DNA of 64,000 bases from Alcaligenes faecalis (GTDB taxonomy: Bacteria; Pseudomonadota; Gammaproteobacteria; Burkholderiales; Burkholderiaceae_B): NCBI RefSeq assembly GCF_009497775.1, contig NZ_CP031012.1:2046001-2110000 (forward strand), read 5' to 3'. Under the pieces are notes generated by a model. It was not told the DNA's origin and made no database searches. It saw nothing but the letters and a program-made list of their open reading frames with translations. Below are positions 26,597 to 35,955 of this stretch, in pieces. Both the position numbers and the translations under genes were made by a program. The number at the start of each line of letters is the position of its first letter. Positions within the stretch are counted from its first letter, which is position 1.

Positions 26597-27250
26597 TCAA
26601 ACCAGTTTGGGGGCGGCGGTACGAAGTGCTTGCAGTTGTCCAAGCAGGATCAGCAGATCCTTGGCATGCAGGGCAAAATCAGCATCGGGCTGGATGGTGG
26701 TTTGGCCACGACGTTTGACCAGCAGGACCTGCACATCGGCCATTTGCTCGCGCAGCACGTCCTTGATGGTCTGGCCATTCATATTGTCGCTGGCGGTCAC
26801 TTCTACAATGTAATCGCCATTCCCCAGGGAAATGTAATCGTTGACCATGGGGTAGCTGAGCATTTGAGCGACCCGTATACCCATCTCTTCTTCGGGGTGA
26901 ATAATTCGGTTCACGCCGATCTTGGCCAGAATCAAATGCTGGGTGTGGGAAATGGCTTTGGCCCAGATTGTCGGAACGCCAAAACTTTTCAGGTGAACCA
27001 CGCAAACCAGACAGGATTCAATATCTGCCCCAATCGCAACCAGAACTACGTCATAATTGTCCAGCCCCAGCTCTTCCAGAGCCTGGCGGTCAGTGACATC
27101 GGCAATGACGGCACGGTTTAATTGGTCCGCATATTTGTTGACCAGTTTCGGATTGGTATCCACTCCCAGTACGGAGTGTCCCATTTTCATGAGTTCCAGG
27201 GCGCAGGCCGAACCGAAGCGGCCTAATCCTATGACGGCGAACTGTGCCAT
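26597..27250 (-). CDS. ktrA: KtrA/TrkA family potassium channel regulator
   Basis: A 217-residue cytoplasmic protein with an N-terminal RCK Rossmann fold (VIGLGRFGSACALELMKMGHSVLGVD) and a C-terminal TrkA_C domain. It binds nucleotide and gates the KtrB channel. It is the first gene of the two-gene unit and is divergent from the old yellow enzyme gene. Confidence 0.92.
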   Translation of the reverse strand: MAQFAVIGLGRFGSACALELMKMGHSVLGVDTNPKLVNKYADQLNRAVIADVTDRQALEELGLDNYDVVLVAIGADIESCLVCVVHLKSFGVPTIWAKAISHTQHLILAKIGVNRIIHPEEEMGIRVAQMLSYPMVNDYISLGNGDYIVEVTASDNMNGQTIKDVLREQMADVQVLLVKRRGQTTIQPDADFALHAKDLLILLGQLQALRTAAPKLV

Positions 27251-27406
27251 AGCTTATTTGATCCGTTTGATGCTTGAAACAATTTCAAGCCAAATTAAGC
27301 GTTGATGGTATAAAGACATATCTGGTAAAAACCCTTATCGGGTATTCCCTTGGGCGCGTGTCGTTCAGGCCCTGGCGGAAACATCAATAGTGGACAGTGT
27401 AAAACA

Positions 27407-28507
27407 ATGGTTAGTTTGTTTGATCCAATCAAACTGGGTGATATTGAGCTCATGAACCGCATCATCATGGCGCCCATGACACGCGCGCGCGCCTCGGAGG
27501 GCCGTATGCCCAATGATTTGATGCGTATGTACTATTGTCAGCGGGCCAGTGCGGGGCTGATTGTAGCCGAAGCCACTTCGGTATCGCCGCAAGGCGTGGG
27601 CTATGCCCACACGCCGGGCATCTGGAGTAGTGCACAGGTGGACGCATGGCGCACGATTACCGAGGCGGTACATGCCAAGGGTGGCCGTATTGTGTTGCAG
27701 TTGTGGCATGTGGGGCGTGTGTCTGACCCGGAGTTTCTGAATGGCCAAATGCCGGTTGCGCCCAGTGCGATTGCCTGTGAGGGCACGGTCAGCCATTTGA
27801 GCCCGGAGCGTCCCTTTGTCGTGCCACGTGCCCTGCGTAGCGAAGAAATTGCCGATATTGTGGATGACTTTGCGGTTGCCGCTCAAAACGCGCTGAGCGC
27901 CGGTTTTGACGGGGTGGAGATACACGGTGCCAATGGCTACCTGATCGACCAGTTCCTGCATGACGGCTCCAATACTCGCACCGATGCGTATGGTGGTTCG
28001 ATTGAAAACCGGGCCCGCTTCCTGTTGGAAATTGTGGACGCCTGTGTCGCCATTTGGGGTGCTGGCCGAGTCGGCGTGCATTTGTCCCCGCGCGGTGGTT
28101 TGCACGGTATGAAGGATTCCGATCCGGCCCGTTTGTTCTCTTATGTGGCTTGCGAACTGGATCGACGTGATATTGCCTTCTTGTTCCTGCGTGAAAGCCC
28201 GGCTTCGGACAGCTTGTTGCCCATGATCAAATGCCAGTTTGGCGGCGCGATTATCGCCAACGAACATTTTGATTTGCCCACGGCACAGACCACTTTATCC
28301 AAAGGCATGGCAGATGCCGTGTCGTTCGGTAAGGCTTTTTTGTCCAACCCGGACTTGCCCCTGCGTTTGCAGTTGCGTGCGCCCTTGAATGGCTGGGATT
28401 GCAGCTCTTTCTATACACAAGGGCCCAAAGGCTATACGGACTATCCGTTTTTGAAGTCCAGCCCGGAATGGGATCAGCCTGTAGGTGAGGATTTGCAGGC
28501 GCATTAG
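27407..28507 (+). CDS. nemA: NADH:flavin oxidoreductase, old yellow enzyme family
   Basis: A 366-residue FMN-dependent ene-reductase. Family motifs: NRIIMAPMTRARA near the N-terminus, LQLWHVGRVSDP, and HGANGYLIDQFLHD with the substrate-binding His/Asn, then TDAYGGSIENRARF. NemA-type enzymes reduce N-ethylmaleimide, nitrate esters and other electrophiles with NAD(P)H. ATG 27407 is used since the family N-terminus (SLFDPIKLG) starts there; the ribosome site is weak. A strong terminator follows. Confidence 0.9.
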   Translation: MVSLFDPIKLGDIELMNRIIMAPMTRARASEGRMPNDLMRMYYCQRASAGLIVAEATSVSPQGVGYAHTPGIWSSAQVDAWRTITEAVHAKGGRIVLQLWHVGRVSDPEFLNGQMPVAPSAIACEGTVSHLSPERPFVVPRALRSEEIADIVDDFAVAAQNALSAGFDGVEIHGANGYLIDQFLHDGSNTRTDAYGGSIENRARFLLEIVDACVAIWGAGRVGVHLSPRGGLHGMKDSDPARLFSYVACELDRRDIAFLFLRESPASDSLLPMIKCQFGGAIIANEHFDLPTAQTTLSKGMADAVSFGKAFLSNPDLPLRLQLRAPLNGWDCSSFYTQGPKGYTDYPFLKSSPEWDQPVGEDLQAH

Positions 28508-28535
28508 TCGTGTCTGTGATGAAGTAGCCAGAAAT

Positions 28536-28565
28536 AAAAAAGCCCGTATCAAACGGGCTTTTTTA
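28536..28565. terminator. Terminator after the old yellow enzyme gene
   Basis: AAAAAGCCCGT / ACGGGCTTTTTT with a five-base loop is a compact hairpin with a T6 run; the A run before it allows function in both directions. Confidence 0.92.
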
Positions 28566-28706
28566 ATGCGCTTTGTTTTAGACCGTAGCAGCTTGGAACA
28601 GCGTGTCGTCTTTTCTTGGGATCGCTTGGTTTGCTGATGGCTGATTAGCCTGCATCAATGATGTTCTGACAGTCCAGTCTTGCCAAAGCACATTGGATCA
28701 TCGCGT

Positions 28707-29126
28707 TTAGCTACCTCGTACGACCCGAAAAGTGGCGGCAGCTTTAACCAGCAAGCGTTCCTTTTCGTCATACCCGCCACCTTCGCAGTAAGCGGTATCG
28801 CCTTCCAGATACAGGCATTGAGCCTTGAACCAGACATCGCCACGCGCGGGCAGCAGGAACTGGGAATTCATGTCTATGGTGGCCATGCCCGAGCCAGGGC
28901 GTTGTGCCCGTGCGGCGGCGCTAAGGGTGAAGTCCAGAATCGCCATCAAGGTGCCCCCGTGCACATCGGCACGGGAGTTGGCATTACAGGCTTGCCAGGG
29001 CAGGAAGGTGACGACTTCCTGCTCGGTGCTGCTAACAGTTTGCAGGCCCAGGTGCTGCATCAGGGGGATATGAGTGCCGAAAAAATCCTGTTTGGGCTGC
29101 GCCAGTTCGGCCTGCAAATGCTTCAT
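28707..29126 (-). CDS. PaaI-type hotdog thioesterase
   Basis: A 139-residue hotdog-fold protein with ADVHGGTLMAILDFTLSAAA, the active-site helix pattern of PaaI/4HBT acyl-CoA thioesterases, and a C-terminal strand LVKAAATFRVV. It would hydrolyse an acyl- or aryl-CoA. Its ATG overlaps the yqeY stop as ATGA. Confidence 0.82.
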   Translation of the reverse strand: MKHLQAELAQPKQDFFGTHIPLMQHLGLQTVSSTEQEVVTFLPWQACNANSRADVHGGTLMAILDFTLSAAARAQRPGSGMATIDMNSQFLLPARGDVWFKAQCLYLEGDTAYCEGGGYDEKERLLVKAAATFRVVRGS

Positions 29127-29584
29127 GGATTCAGCTTTTGCTTCACTTGAGCGGAAACCTGGGACATATCAGCACGGCCTGCCAGTTTGGCTTTGACCAA
29201 GCCCATGACCTTGCCCATCAGTGCGGGGCCTTGAGCGCCTTCAGCCTGAGCCTGGGTAATCGCGTCGGCAATGGCAGCATCAATTTCAGCGCTGTCGGCT
29301 TGCTGAGGCAGGTATTCCTGCAGAATCAGCAATTCGGATTTTTCTTTCTCGGCGCTTTCGGTGCGGCCAGCAGACTCAAAAGCCTGAATGGATTCGCGGC
29401 GTTGCTTGACTTGTTTTTCAATGATGCTGGTTACTTCAGCATCGCCCAGCTCGGTACGTTCGTCCACTTCGCGTTGTTTGATCGCGGCTTGCAGAAAACG
29501 CAAGGTCTCCAGGCGTCCGCTATCGCGAGCGCGCATCGCCGTTTTGATATCTTCAGCTAAACGGGTTTTGAGTGTTTGACTCAT
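29123..29584 (-). CDS. GatB/YqeY domain protein
   Basis: A 153-residue helical protein matching YqeY: LRFLQAAIKQREVDER, LEKQ-like IEKQVKQRRESIQAFESAGR, LLILQEYLPQQ and MGKVMGLVKAKLAGRADMSQVSAQVKQKL. YqeY resembles the tail domain of GatB and is thought to help tRNA-dependent amidotransfer. ATG 29584 has AGGAA six bases upstream. Confidence 0.9.
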   Translation of the reverse strand: MSQTLKTRLAEDIKTAMRARDSGRLETLRFLQAAIKQREVDERTELGDAEVTSIIEKQVKQRRESIQAFESAGRTESAEKEKSELLILQEYLPQQADSAEIDAAIADAITQAQAEGAQGPALMGKVMGLVKAKLAGRADMSQVSAQVKQKLNP

Positions 29585-29648
29585 GGTGGTTCCTGGTTGA
29601 ACGGGCAAAGCCATAGTTTAACGCAGGGCGGGGTGGGGAAAAATCCGA

Positions 29649-32600
29649 TTATTGAAAATCTCGGCTGCGTGCGACCAGATCACCAATCAGATGATTCATG
29701 GATACCAGACGGCGGGCAATCAAATGACAAACACTGCCATCGCGTTGCCAGACACCATACACACCCAGCAGGCGAGATTGAAGCAAGGCCTGGGATTGCT
29801 CCTGTGCCAGCTCTTCACGCACGATCACATTCACACTGCCGGTTTCATCTTCCAGTGTCACAAATACAGTGCCTTTTGCAGTGCCGGGGCGTTGGCGAGT
29901 GGTCACCAGACCGCAGGCCCGTGCCAGTCGCCTATCCGGGCAGGCCTGGTTGAGCTGTTCTGCGGTTGAGAATCGCAAGGGGGTCAACTGTGTGCGTAGC
30001 AAGGACAAGGGGTGACGGTTCAGGCTCAAACCCACGGCCTGATAATCACTTAATACCTCCAGCCCCACACTGGCACGCGGCAGATCCGGCGTGTGTTCCG
30101 GTGTTTCAGCATGGCTAAGCAGTCCTGCCTGACTGGGGCGTCGGGCATCCCACACACTATGACGGCGTTGGCTATAAGCACTGCGCAAGGCATGTGCTTG
30201 GGCCAGCGCTTGTTGATCGTGGGCTGACAGAGCCAGCTCCTGACGCAGGCAGGCCAGATTAAGCGTACGTTCCGGGTGGTTTTGCCGGTAATTCACGATG
30301 GCATGTGCCCCTTGCTCGCTCAAACCCTTGACCATGTGCAAGCCCAGACGTACCTGACGCGGGCTGCCCGGCTCGGAGCATACATGGCTGTCAAACAGGC
30401 TGTATTGCACATCAACAGGCAGTATCTGTACGCCATGACGACGCGCATCCTGGACCAACTGGCTGGGACCGTAAAAGCCCATGGGTTGGGAGTTCAGCAA
30501 GGCGGCCAGAAAATGATCCGGGTAACGGGCTTTCAGATAAGCGCTGAACCAGGCCAGTTTGGCGAAGCTGGCGGAATGACTTTCAGGAAAACCGTACTCC
30601 CCAAAACCACTGATCTGGTCGAACAGGCGCTGGGCAAATTCCGGGGCATAGCCTTTGGCAGCCATGCCATCCAGCAGCTCCTGTTCAAATGGCCCCAAAC
30701 CACCACGACGACGCCAGGCGGCCATGGCTCGCCGCAAGGCATCTGCTTTGTCGGCTGAAAACCCCGCTGCTTCCATGGCCAGCTCCATGGCTTGTTCCTG
30801 AAAAATAGGTACGCCCAGGGTGCGTTCCAGCACATGGCGGATTTCGGGGGCGGGGTAGTCGACTTTGCTGTGGTCGCGACGACGTTCCAGATAAGGATGC
30901 ACCATACCCCCTTGAATAGGGCCGGGCCGCACAATGGCCACTTGCACCACCAGGTCGTAAAAACACTTGGGCCGTAGGCGCGGCAACATGCTCATCTGAG
31001 CGCGGGACTCGATCTGGAATACGCCTGTGGTGTCAGCGCGCCGTATCATGCGAAAGGTTTTGGCGCTTTGCAAAGGGATGTCCTGCAAGCGGAATGGTTT
31101 TCCTTTTTGCTGACTGATACTGTCCAGACAACGACGCAAGGCGCTCAACATGCCCAAGGCCAGAATGTCGACTTTCAGAAGGCCCAACACATCCAGATCA
31201 TCCTTGTCCCATTGCACAACACTGCGTCCCGGCATGGCGGCGTTTTGAATGGGCACCAGCCTGTGCAAGGGTGTTTGTGAAATCACAAAACCGCCTGGGT
31301 GTTGTGACAGATGACGTGGGAAACCCATTAGCTGGCGGGTCAAGGACAGCCATTGATGCGCTTGCTCGGGCGGGCACTCAGGAAAACGCGCCAAGACTTC
31401 ATCCTGAATGTGGGTGTCTTTAAGCCAGGCACGATCGCATTGGATCAAGGCCTCGATCAAGGCTTGAGGAATGCTCAGCGCCTTGCCGGTATCCCGCAAG
31501 GCGCTACGGCGTCTATAAGTGGTGATCACCGCGGTTAAGGCCGCTCGTTGACGGCCATATTTGCGGTAAATGTATTGAATGACCTCTTCGCGGCGCTGGT
31601 GCTCGAAGTCCACATCAATATCGGGTGGCTCCGCTCGTGCTCGGCTGATGAAGCGCGCAAACAAGGTATGGCTGCTGGCAGGGTCAACCTCGGTAATGCC
31701 CAGGCAATAGCATACGGCCGAGTTGGCGGCGGAGCCTCGACCCTGACACAAAATCCCCTGACTGCGTGCGTAGCTGACGATGTCATGCAAGGTCAAAAAG
31801 TAGGACTCGTATTGAAGATCTGCAATCAGGCTGAGTTCATCTTCCAGGCGAGTCCGCAAGCTGTCGCTGATCCCTTTCGGGTAGCGCCTTTGCGCACCAC
31901 GTTCGGTTTCCTGCCGCAGATATTCAATGCCACTAAGTCCGGGTGGAACAATCTCGACCGGGTATTCGTACTTGATTTCGCTTAAGCAAAACTGGCACAA
32001 CTCCTGAATGTGATCGCTAGTCTCACGCAGTTCCGCCGGGTAGAGGTTGGCCAGTTGGAAGCGACTGCGTAAGTGATGTTCTGCATTGCTGGCCAGGGAC
32101 CAGCCGCATTCTTGTACAGGTGTTTTCAGGCGTATGGCGGCCAAAGTATCGTGCAAAGGCTGGCGAGAGCGCACATGCATATGGACGCCGCCCAAAGCGG
32201 CACAGCGCAAGCCACAGGCTTGTGCTGCCAGCCGGACGGCGCGTAAATGCTGCATGTCCTGATCGTGTCTATGCAGACTGATGCCTAAAAACAGGCGGCC
32301 TGCAAACAGCTCCAGCAGACGCTGCGTTTGATGATGAATGTGTTCGCTATCCAGGCCATATGCTGGCTTGTAGATGACCAGACAGTCCGGCAAAACCTCT
32401 TGTTGGGAACCTTGGCGGGCTTGCTGCAAAAAAGACCAGTCAATCGAAGCCTCCTGCTTCAAGTCCAGCGACTGATGTACGTGTGAGATGAACTGGCAGA
32501 GATTGCCGTAGCCTTCCTTGTTACGCGGCAGAATCAGCAGTTCATGGGCCTGTGCAGCCTCGCTGGCCCTTGTTTTATGGGTGGTTATTTCTGGGTTCGG

Positions 32601-32846
32601 ACTGTTCCAAGCGCCCGTAAAGCGAAATCGGCTCCCGACCAGCAGCCGGATCTCCGGATGCAGCCTGGCCTGCGCATAAGCACGCACCACACCGGCCATG
32701 GAGGCGTAATCGCACAAGGCCAGCGCCTTGTAGCCCAATTCGGCGGCGCGGCTGATCAGCTCCTCGGGGTGAGACGCACCATTCAAGAAGCTGTAATTGG
32801 ACAGGCAGTCCAGCTCGGAATACAGCAGGTCTATAGGGGGTTTCAT
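29649..32846 (-). CDS. dnaE2: Error-prone DNA polymerase DnaE2 (ImuC)
   Basis: A 1065-residue C-family DNA polymerase. The N-terminal PHP domain (SELDCLSNYSFLNGASHPEEL) is followed by the palm with PPDIDVDFEHQRREEV, which carries the catalytic Asp pair, then QEQAMELAMEAAGFSADKADALRRAMA and FPESHSASFAKLAWFSAYLKARYP. A C-terminal OB domain (FVTLEDETGSVNVIV) is present. It extends DNA past lesions in the SOS mutasome. The frame is open to 32972, but ATG 32846, which overlaps the imuB stop as ATGA, matches the family start. Confidence 0.95.
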   Translation of the reverse strand: MKPPIDLLYSELDCLSNYSFLNGASHPEELISRAAELGYKALALCDYASMAGVVRAYAQARLHPEIRLLVGSRFRFTGAWNSPNPEITTHKTRASEAAQAHELLILPRNKEGYGNLCQFISHVHQSLDLKQEASIDWSFLQQARQGSQQEVLPDCLVIYKPAYGLDSEHIHHQTQRLLELFAGRLFLGISLHRHDQDMQHLRAVRLAAQACGLRCAALGGVHMHVRSRQPLHDTLAAIRLKTPVQECGWSLASNAEHHLRSRFQLANLYPAELRETSDHIQELCQFCLSEIKYEYPVEIVPPGLSGIEYLRQETERGAQRRYPKGISDSLRTRLEDELSLIADLQYESYFLTLHDIVSYARSQGILCQGRGSAANSAVCYCLGITEVDPASSHTLFARFISRARAEPPDIDVDFEHQRREEVIQYIYRKYGRQRAALTAVITTYRRRSALRDTGKALSIPQALIEALIQCDRAWLKDTHIQDEVLARFPECPPEQAHQWLSLTRQLMGFPRHLSQHPGGFVISQTPLHRLVPIQNAAMPGRSVVQWDKDDLDVLGLLKVDILALGMLSALRRCLDSISQQKGKPFRLQDIPLQSAKTFRMIRRADTTGVFQIESRAQMSMLPRLRPKCFYDLVVQVAIVRPGPIQGGMVHPYLERRRDHSKVDYPAPEIRHVLERTLGVPIFQEQAMELAMEAAGFSADKADALRRAMAAWRRRGGLGPFEQELLDGMAAKGYAPEFAQRLFDQISGFGEYGFPESHSASFAKLAWFSAYLKARYPDHFLAALLNSQPMGFYGPSQLVQDARRHGVQILPVDVQYSLFDSHVCSEPGSPRQVRLGLHMVKGLSEQGAHAIVNYRQNHPERTLNLACLRQELALSAHDQQALAQAHALRSAYSQRRHSVWDARRPSQAGLLSHAETPEHTPDLPRASVGLEVLSDYQAVGLSLNRHPLSLLRTQLTPLRFSTAEQLNQACPDRRLARACGLVTTRQRPGTAKGTVFVTLEDETGSVNVIVREELAQEQSQALLQSRLLGVYGVWQRDGSVCHLIARRLVSMNHLIGDLVARSRDFQ

Positions 32847-34126
32847 CCAAAGACTCCGTGCAGATACCAGGCATGTTCCTGGCTCAAGTCCCGATAAACC
32901 CAATACAAGCGTCCTTGCGGACACAAACCAATAAAGTAGTCGCGTTGCTGATGCCCGGAGCCGCTCCACCAACCTGTCTGTACCCGTTCCGGGCCTTGAA
33001 CCAGGCGTAGGCGCTGATTATCCAGAAGCGGGGATTGCTGATCGTGTTGTAAAGGCTGAGCCGGGTCCAGCATCCAGCAGGGGCGTTGCAAAGCCGGACG
33101 GGTGGTATCGACAGGCTGATTGCTGGATAGGGGCAGCCATTGATTGGCTTGTTCCGGCAAATAGCTGGCCTGGGCGGCAGGCGTCAAAATCTGTTCAGCC
33201 CCCAGCCTGGCCTGTAAGCGCTCCAACAGTTGTTGATCTTGCTCTTGCCAATGACGCGCATCGGGAAACAGGCTGCTGGCATGGGTTTGACGCGGGTGTA
33301 GTTGCTGGGCTTGCAGCACCATGCTCTGTACGGCGGCATGCAATTGCAGCTGCTGGAACTGTTCTTGCCACACAGGCAGAAAGTCCTGGCTGCGCCAGCA
33401 GGACCGGGCCATCTGCAACTCCAGACGGGTGGCGGTGGGGTAGTCCTTGTATCTTTCCGTGCGCAGGACCAGCTCCAGGCGTCCACAGGCCAACTGGTAC
33501 TGATTCAGCCAGGTCTCCAGCTTGATCAGCAGGCGATTTAACGCCCGCAAGACCGTGGGCTTGTTATTGGACGGGGTGTCCATCTCCAGCTTGTGCGTAA
33601 ATTGCGGGGCGGCATGCACCCATTCCAGCGTCCAGCTTTGTGTGCCGTAGGCTTGGTCCAATTGCAGCAGCAGGGCGCGCAGCCCGCGTTGGGACAGGCC
33701 ATCGCGGGGGAGCTGATGCAACTGGCCCAGGGTATGGCAGCCCAGGCTATGCAACCACTGCAACTGGTCGGCAGGTGGTGCCAATAAGTGGATGGGTAGC
33801 GGGTTCAGGCAGGCCTGCAAACGCCGTGCGCAACGGCGCTGCTTGCGCTGGGATAAAGCCAGCAAGCAGGCCGCACGGGCGGTGGGCGCCAGGGCCAGAC
33901 AGGGCTGGGGAATCAGGGTTTGCAAGTCAGCCCGAAGCTGTTGGTACAGACGACGCAAACCACCAAACAGCCGAATGCTGGCGCTGATATTCAGTACCCA
34001 TAAATCCGCTTGAACCTTTGCCAGTTGGGGGCTGTAGCGCAGCAAAACAGCCTGAATCCCATCCTGCTGCTCGGGGCTGGCCTCAGGCGTAAGCAGGCTC
34101 TGGGGCAGTCGCAGGCACAGGTACAT
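32843..34126 (-). CDS. imuB: Y-family polymerase-like protein ImuB
   Basis: A 427-residue protein with the Y-family polymerase outline (palm-like start, helix-hairpin-helix region LHSLGCHTLGQLHQLPRDGLSQR, little-finger domain) but without the catalytic acidic residues at the N-terminus (MYLCLRLPQSLL in place of the Asp-containing start of active enzymes). This is the known state of ImuB, which acts as a scaffold that brings DnaE2 and the sliding clamp together. The reading frame overlaps imuA by 44 bp and dnaE2 by 4 bp. Confidence 0.9.
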   Translation of the reverse strand: MYLCLRLPQSLLTPEASPEQQDGIQAVLLRYSPQLAKVQADLWVLNISASIRLFGGLRRLYQQLRADLQTLIPQPCLALAPTARAACLLALSQRKQRRCARRLQACLNPLPIHLLAPPADQLQWLHSLGCHTLGQLHQLPRDGLSQRGLRALLLQLDQAYGTQSWTLEWVHAAPQFTHKLEMDTPSNNKPTVLRALNRLLIKLETWLNQYQLACGRLELVLRTERYKDYPTATRLELQMARSCWRSQDFLPVWQEQFQQLQLHAAVQSMVLQAQQLHPRQTHASSLFPDARHWQEQDQQLLERLQARLGAEQILTPAAQASYLPEQANQWLPLSSNQPVDTTRPALQRPCWMLDPAQPLQHDQQSPLLDNQRLRLVQGPERVQTGWWSGSGHQQRDYFIGLCPQGRLYWVYRDLSQEHAWYLHGVFG

Positions 34127-34820
34127 GGGACGGAATGGCCGCTGGCGGCATCAAGGTGTGGTGAGGGGCCAAGGCAATGCTGTTCTTGCAAGGAGGCCCC
34201 CGTCGTTTGCGGATATGAACATCCAGCCAAGGCTGCCCCTGCTGGTCTTGCCGAGTCTGAAGCTCCAGACGTAAAAGGGCCGGGCTGTTGGCCTGACTGT
34301 GCGCCGGACGCAAACAAAAAAACAGGCTGTCGCTATGGCTGGCCAATAGCTGCAACTGACGCAAGGCCGCTAATGGCACGTGGGCAGGCAACCAGCTCAG
34401 TACGGCAGCGCAGTGGCCGTGACGCAAGGCCTGGGCGCTGGCCCACAAAGTGTCATTCAGGTGCTGGCTGCGTATCCAGATCATGCGGGCGGGCAACGCG
34501 TTCTCTGATGAGGTGCCTTGCCGAGTTGCAGCAGGGGTGCCGCGCCACCGTTCTTGCATGGGTTGATAGGGCGGGGCGACTAAAACACGCAAGCGTTCTG
34601 CTTGCAGAGCGTTCAAGGCAGGCAATAACAAGGACAAGGCGCTGCTGTCTTGTGGTGCAAGCAGCTCGATCAGACTGCCCACAGGCCAGCCGCCTCCCGG
34701 CAATTCAGCATCCAGGGCATCAAACCCGCTGGGCAGGCAAGCGCCTGCGGCATGCGCATAATGCTTGCCCGTCCACAGGGAAGGATGAAGATCTAAAAGG
34801 GAACGAAGTGCGCTTACCAT
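34083..34820 (-). CDS. imuA: ImuA (RecA/SulA-like mutasome component)
   Basis: A 245-residue RecA-like protein starting the imuA-imuB-dnaE2 operon. LPSGFDALDAELPGGGWPVGSLIELLA is the start of the RecA-like core, though the P-loop is degenerate. It is needed with ImuB for damage-induced mutagenesis. The ATG is 18 bp from a perfect LexA box. Confidence 0.88.
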   Translation of the reverse strand: MVSALRSLLDLHPSLWTGKHYAHAAGACLPSGFDALDAELPGGGWPVGSLIELLAPQDSSALSLLLPALNALQAERLRVLVAPPYQPMQERWRGTPAATRQGTSSENALPARMIWIRSQHLNDTLWASAQALRHGHCAAVLSWLPAHVPLAALRQLQLLASHSDSLFFCLRPAHSQANSPALLRLELQTRQDQQGQPWLDVHIRKRRGPPCKNSIALAPHHTLMPPAAIPSHVPVPATAPEPAYA

Positions 34821-34837
34821 AGGTGTACTCCTGATTG

Positions 34838-34853
34838 CTGTATAAATATACAG
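34838..34853. promoter_or_regulatory. LexA (SOS) box of the imuA-imuB-dnaE2 operon
   Basis: CTGTATAAATATACAG is an exact CTG-N10-CAG palindrome with the AT-rich core of the E. coli-type LexA site. It lies 17 bases upstream of the imuA start, so LexA would block the promoter until DNA damage. It is also about 80 bp upstream of the divergent DTW gene. Confidence 0.93.
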
Positions 34854-34934
34854 TAAATCTGTTTGTCAGCAAACCAGGCATCTGTTTCAAAGCAGAACTT
34901 TTATATACTGTGGCCTTCTGTTTGGCGCTCTCGC

Positions 34935-35549
34935 ATGAATTCTTCCCCTTCCTCCCGTCCAGGCCGCTGTGCACAGTGCCAGCGGCCTTTGGCTCGTTGC
35001 TTGTGTCCCTTGATTCCTTCGATAGAAGCGGCGTGTCCTGTTCTGATTTTGCAGCATCATTCCGAAGCCCGGCATGCGCTCAATACCGCACGTCTGGCGT
35101 ATTTGGGATTGAAGGGGACGGAGCTATGGGTGGGGGAGCAATTTGATGAGCTGGAGGCCCGCTTGGCACAGGCGCATCGCCCTGTCTTGCTGTTTCCGGG
35201 GCCGCAGGCCAAGGTGGCGGGTTCAACAGGCCTGGAAGAGAAACCGGATTTGATCGTGGTGCCGGATGGCACCTGGCGCAAGGCACGCCTGATTTTGCAC
35301 AGCAATCCGGTTTTGCAAACTCTGCCGTATTGGGTGCTTCCAGAGGGAGGGGAGTCGCGCTACAGACTGCGCAAAGCGCCCGACCCTCAAGCGGTGTCTA
35401 CCTTGGAAGCCATTGTCCGGCTGATGCAGATTATGGAGCCGGAGCGGGATTTCAGCCCTTTGCTACGGCCTTTCGAGCATTTGATCGAAGAACAGATCCA
35501 GGCCATGGGCCTGGATACGTATCAGCGCAACTATCCTACTTCCAGGTGA
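34935..35549 (+). CDS. tRNA-uridine aminocarboxypropyltransferase (DTW domain)
   Basis: A 204-residue DTW-domain protein. The N-terminal Cys cluster CAQCQRPLARCLCP is followed by ILQHHSEARHALNTARLA, the DTW motif in VPDGTWRKARLIL, and YRLRKAPDPQAVSTLEAIV. TapT-type members add the acp group of SAM to a tRNA uridine (acp3U). ATG 34935 starts just before the Cys cluster; the frame extends to 34863. It converges on the next gene with a 14-bp overlap of coding ends. Confidence 0.88.
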   Translation: MNSSPSSRPGRCAQCQRPLARCLCPLIPSIEAACPVLILQHHSEARHALNTARLAYLGLKGTELWVGEQFDELEARLAQAHRPVLLFPGPQAKVAGSTGLEEKPDLIVVPDGTWRKARLILHSNPVLQTLPYWVLPEGGESRYRLRKAPDPQAVSTLEAIVRLMQIMEPERDFSPLLRPFEHLIEEQIQAMGLDTYQRNYPTSR

Positions 35550-35955
35550 AGTTCAGTTCGCGGGACTGGCCTTCAACAATGCTGGCCTGACGCTCCTGGG
35601 TTTGACCCTGATAAGTGGCAAAGACCTTGTAATTGCCGGGGCCAAGACGGATCAGGCAGTAAGGGCCGTCGATCAGGCTGTTCAGCACGGTTTGGTCGCC
35701 ACTGTTGCGGATGACCAGTTGCACATCGGAGATATAGCCGACGCGCTCGCCCTGGTTGGCTGAAAAGTTCACGGACAAGGGAAAGGTGTTGCGCACCATG
35801 CGAAACAGTTGGGCTTCATCGCTGCCTATGCCGCCGCTGATGTATTCGGTTGAACCGTAGTACTGGCTGGCAGGCAGTTCCTGGGCGTGCACAATGGGGC
35901 TGCTCAATAAGGCCAGCGACATGGCAATGCCGATCAAAGAAAGACGAGGACTCAT
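35536..35955 (-). CDS. Hypothetical secreted protein
   Basis: A 139-residue protein with a signal peptide cut near VHAQE. The mature part is beta-rich, with VQLVIRNSGDQTVLNSLIDGPYCLIRLGPGNYKVFATYQGQTQERQ, the pattern of a carboxypeptidase-regulatory-like (transthyretin-like) domain. Its start overlaps the NRDE gene stop by 4 bp, so they form a unit. Function unknown. Confidence 0.65.
   Translation of the reverse strand: MSPRLSLIGIAMSLALLSSPIVHAQELPASQYYGSTEYISGGIGSDEAQLFRMVRNTFPLSVNFSANQGERVGYISDVQLVIRNSGDQTVLNSLIDGPYCLIRLGPGNYKVFATYQGQTQERQASIVEGQSRELNFTWK

Noticed and set aside
32847-32972. N-terminal extension of dnaE2 upstream of ATG 32846
   Set aside because: It runs inside imuB and lacks homology; the ATGA overlap start matches the DnaE2 N-terminus.
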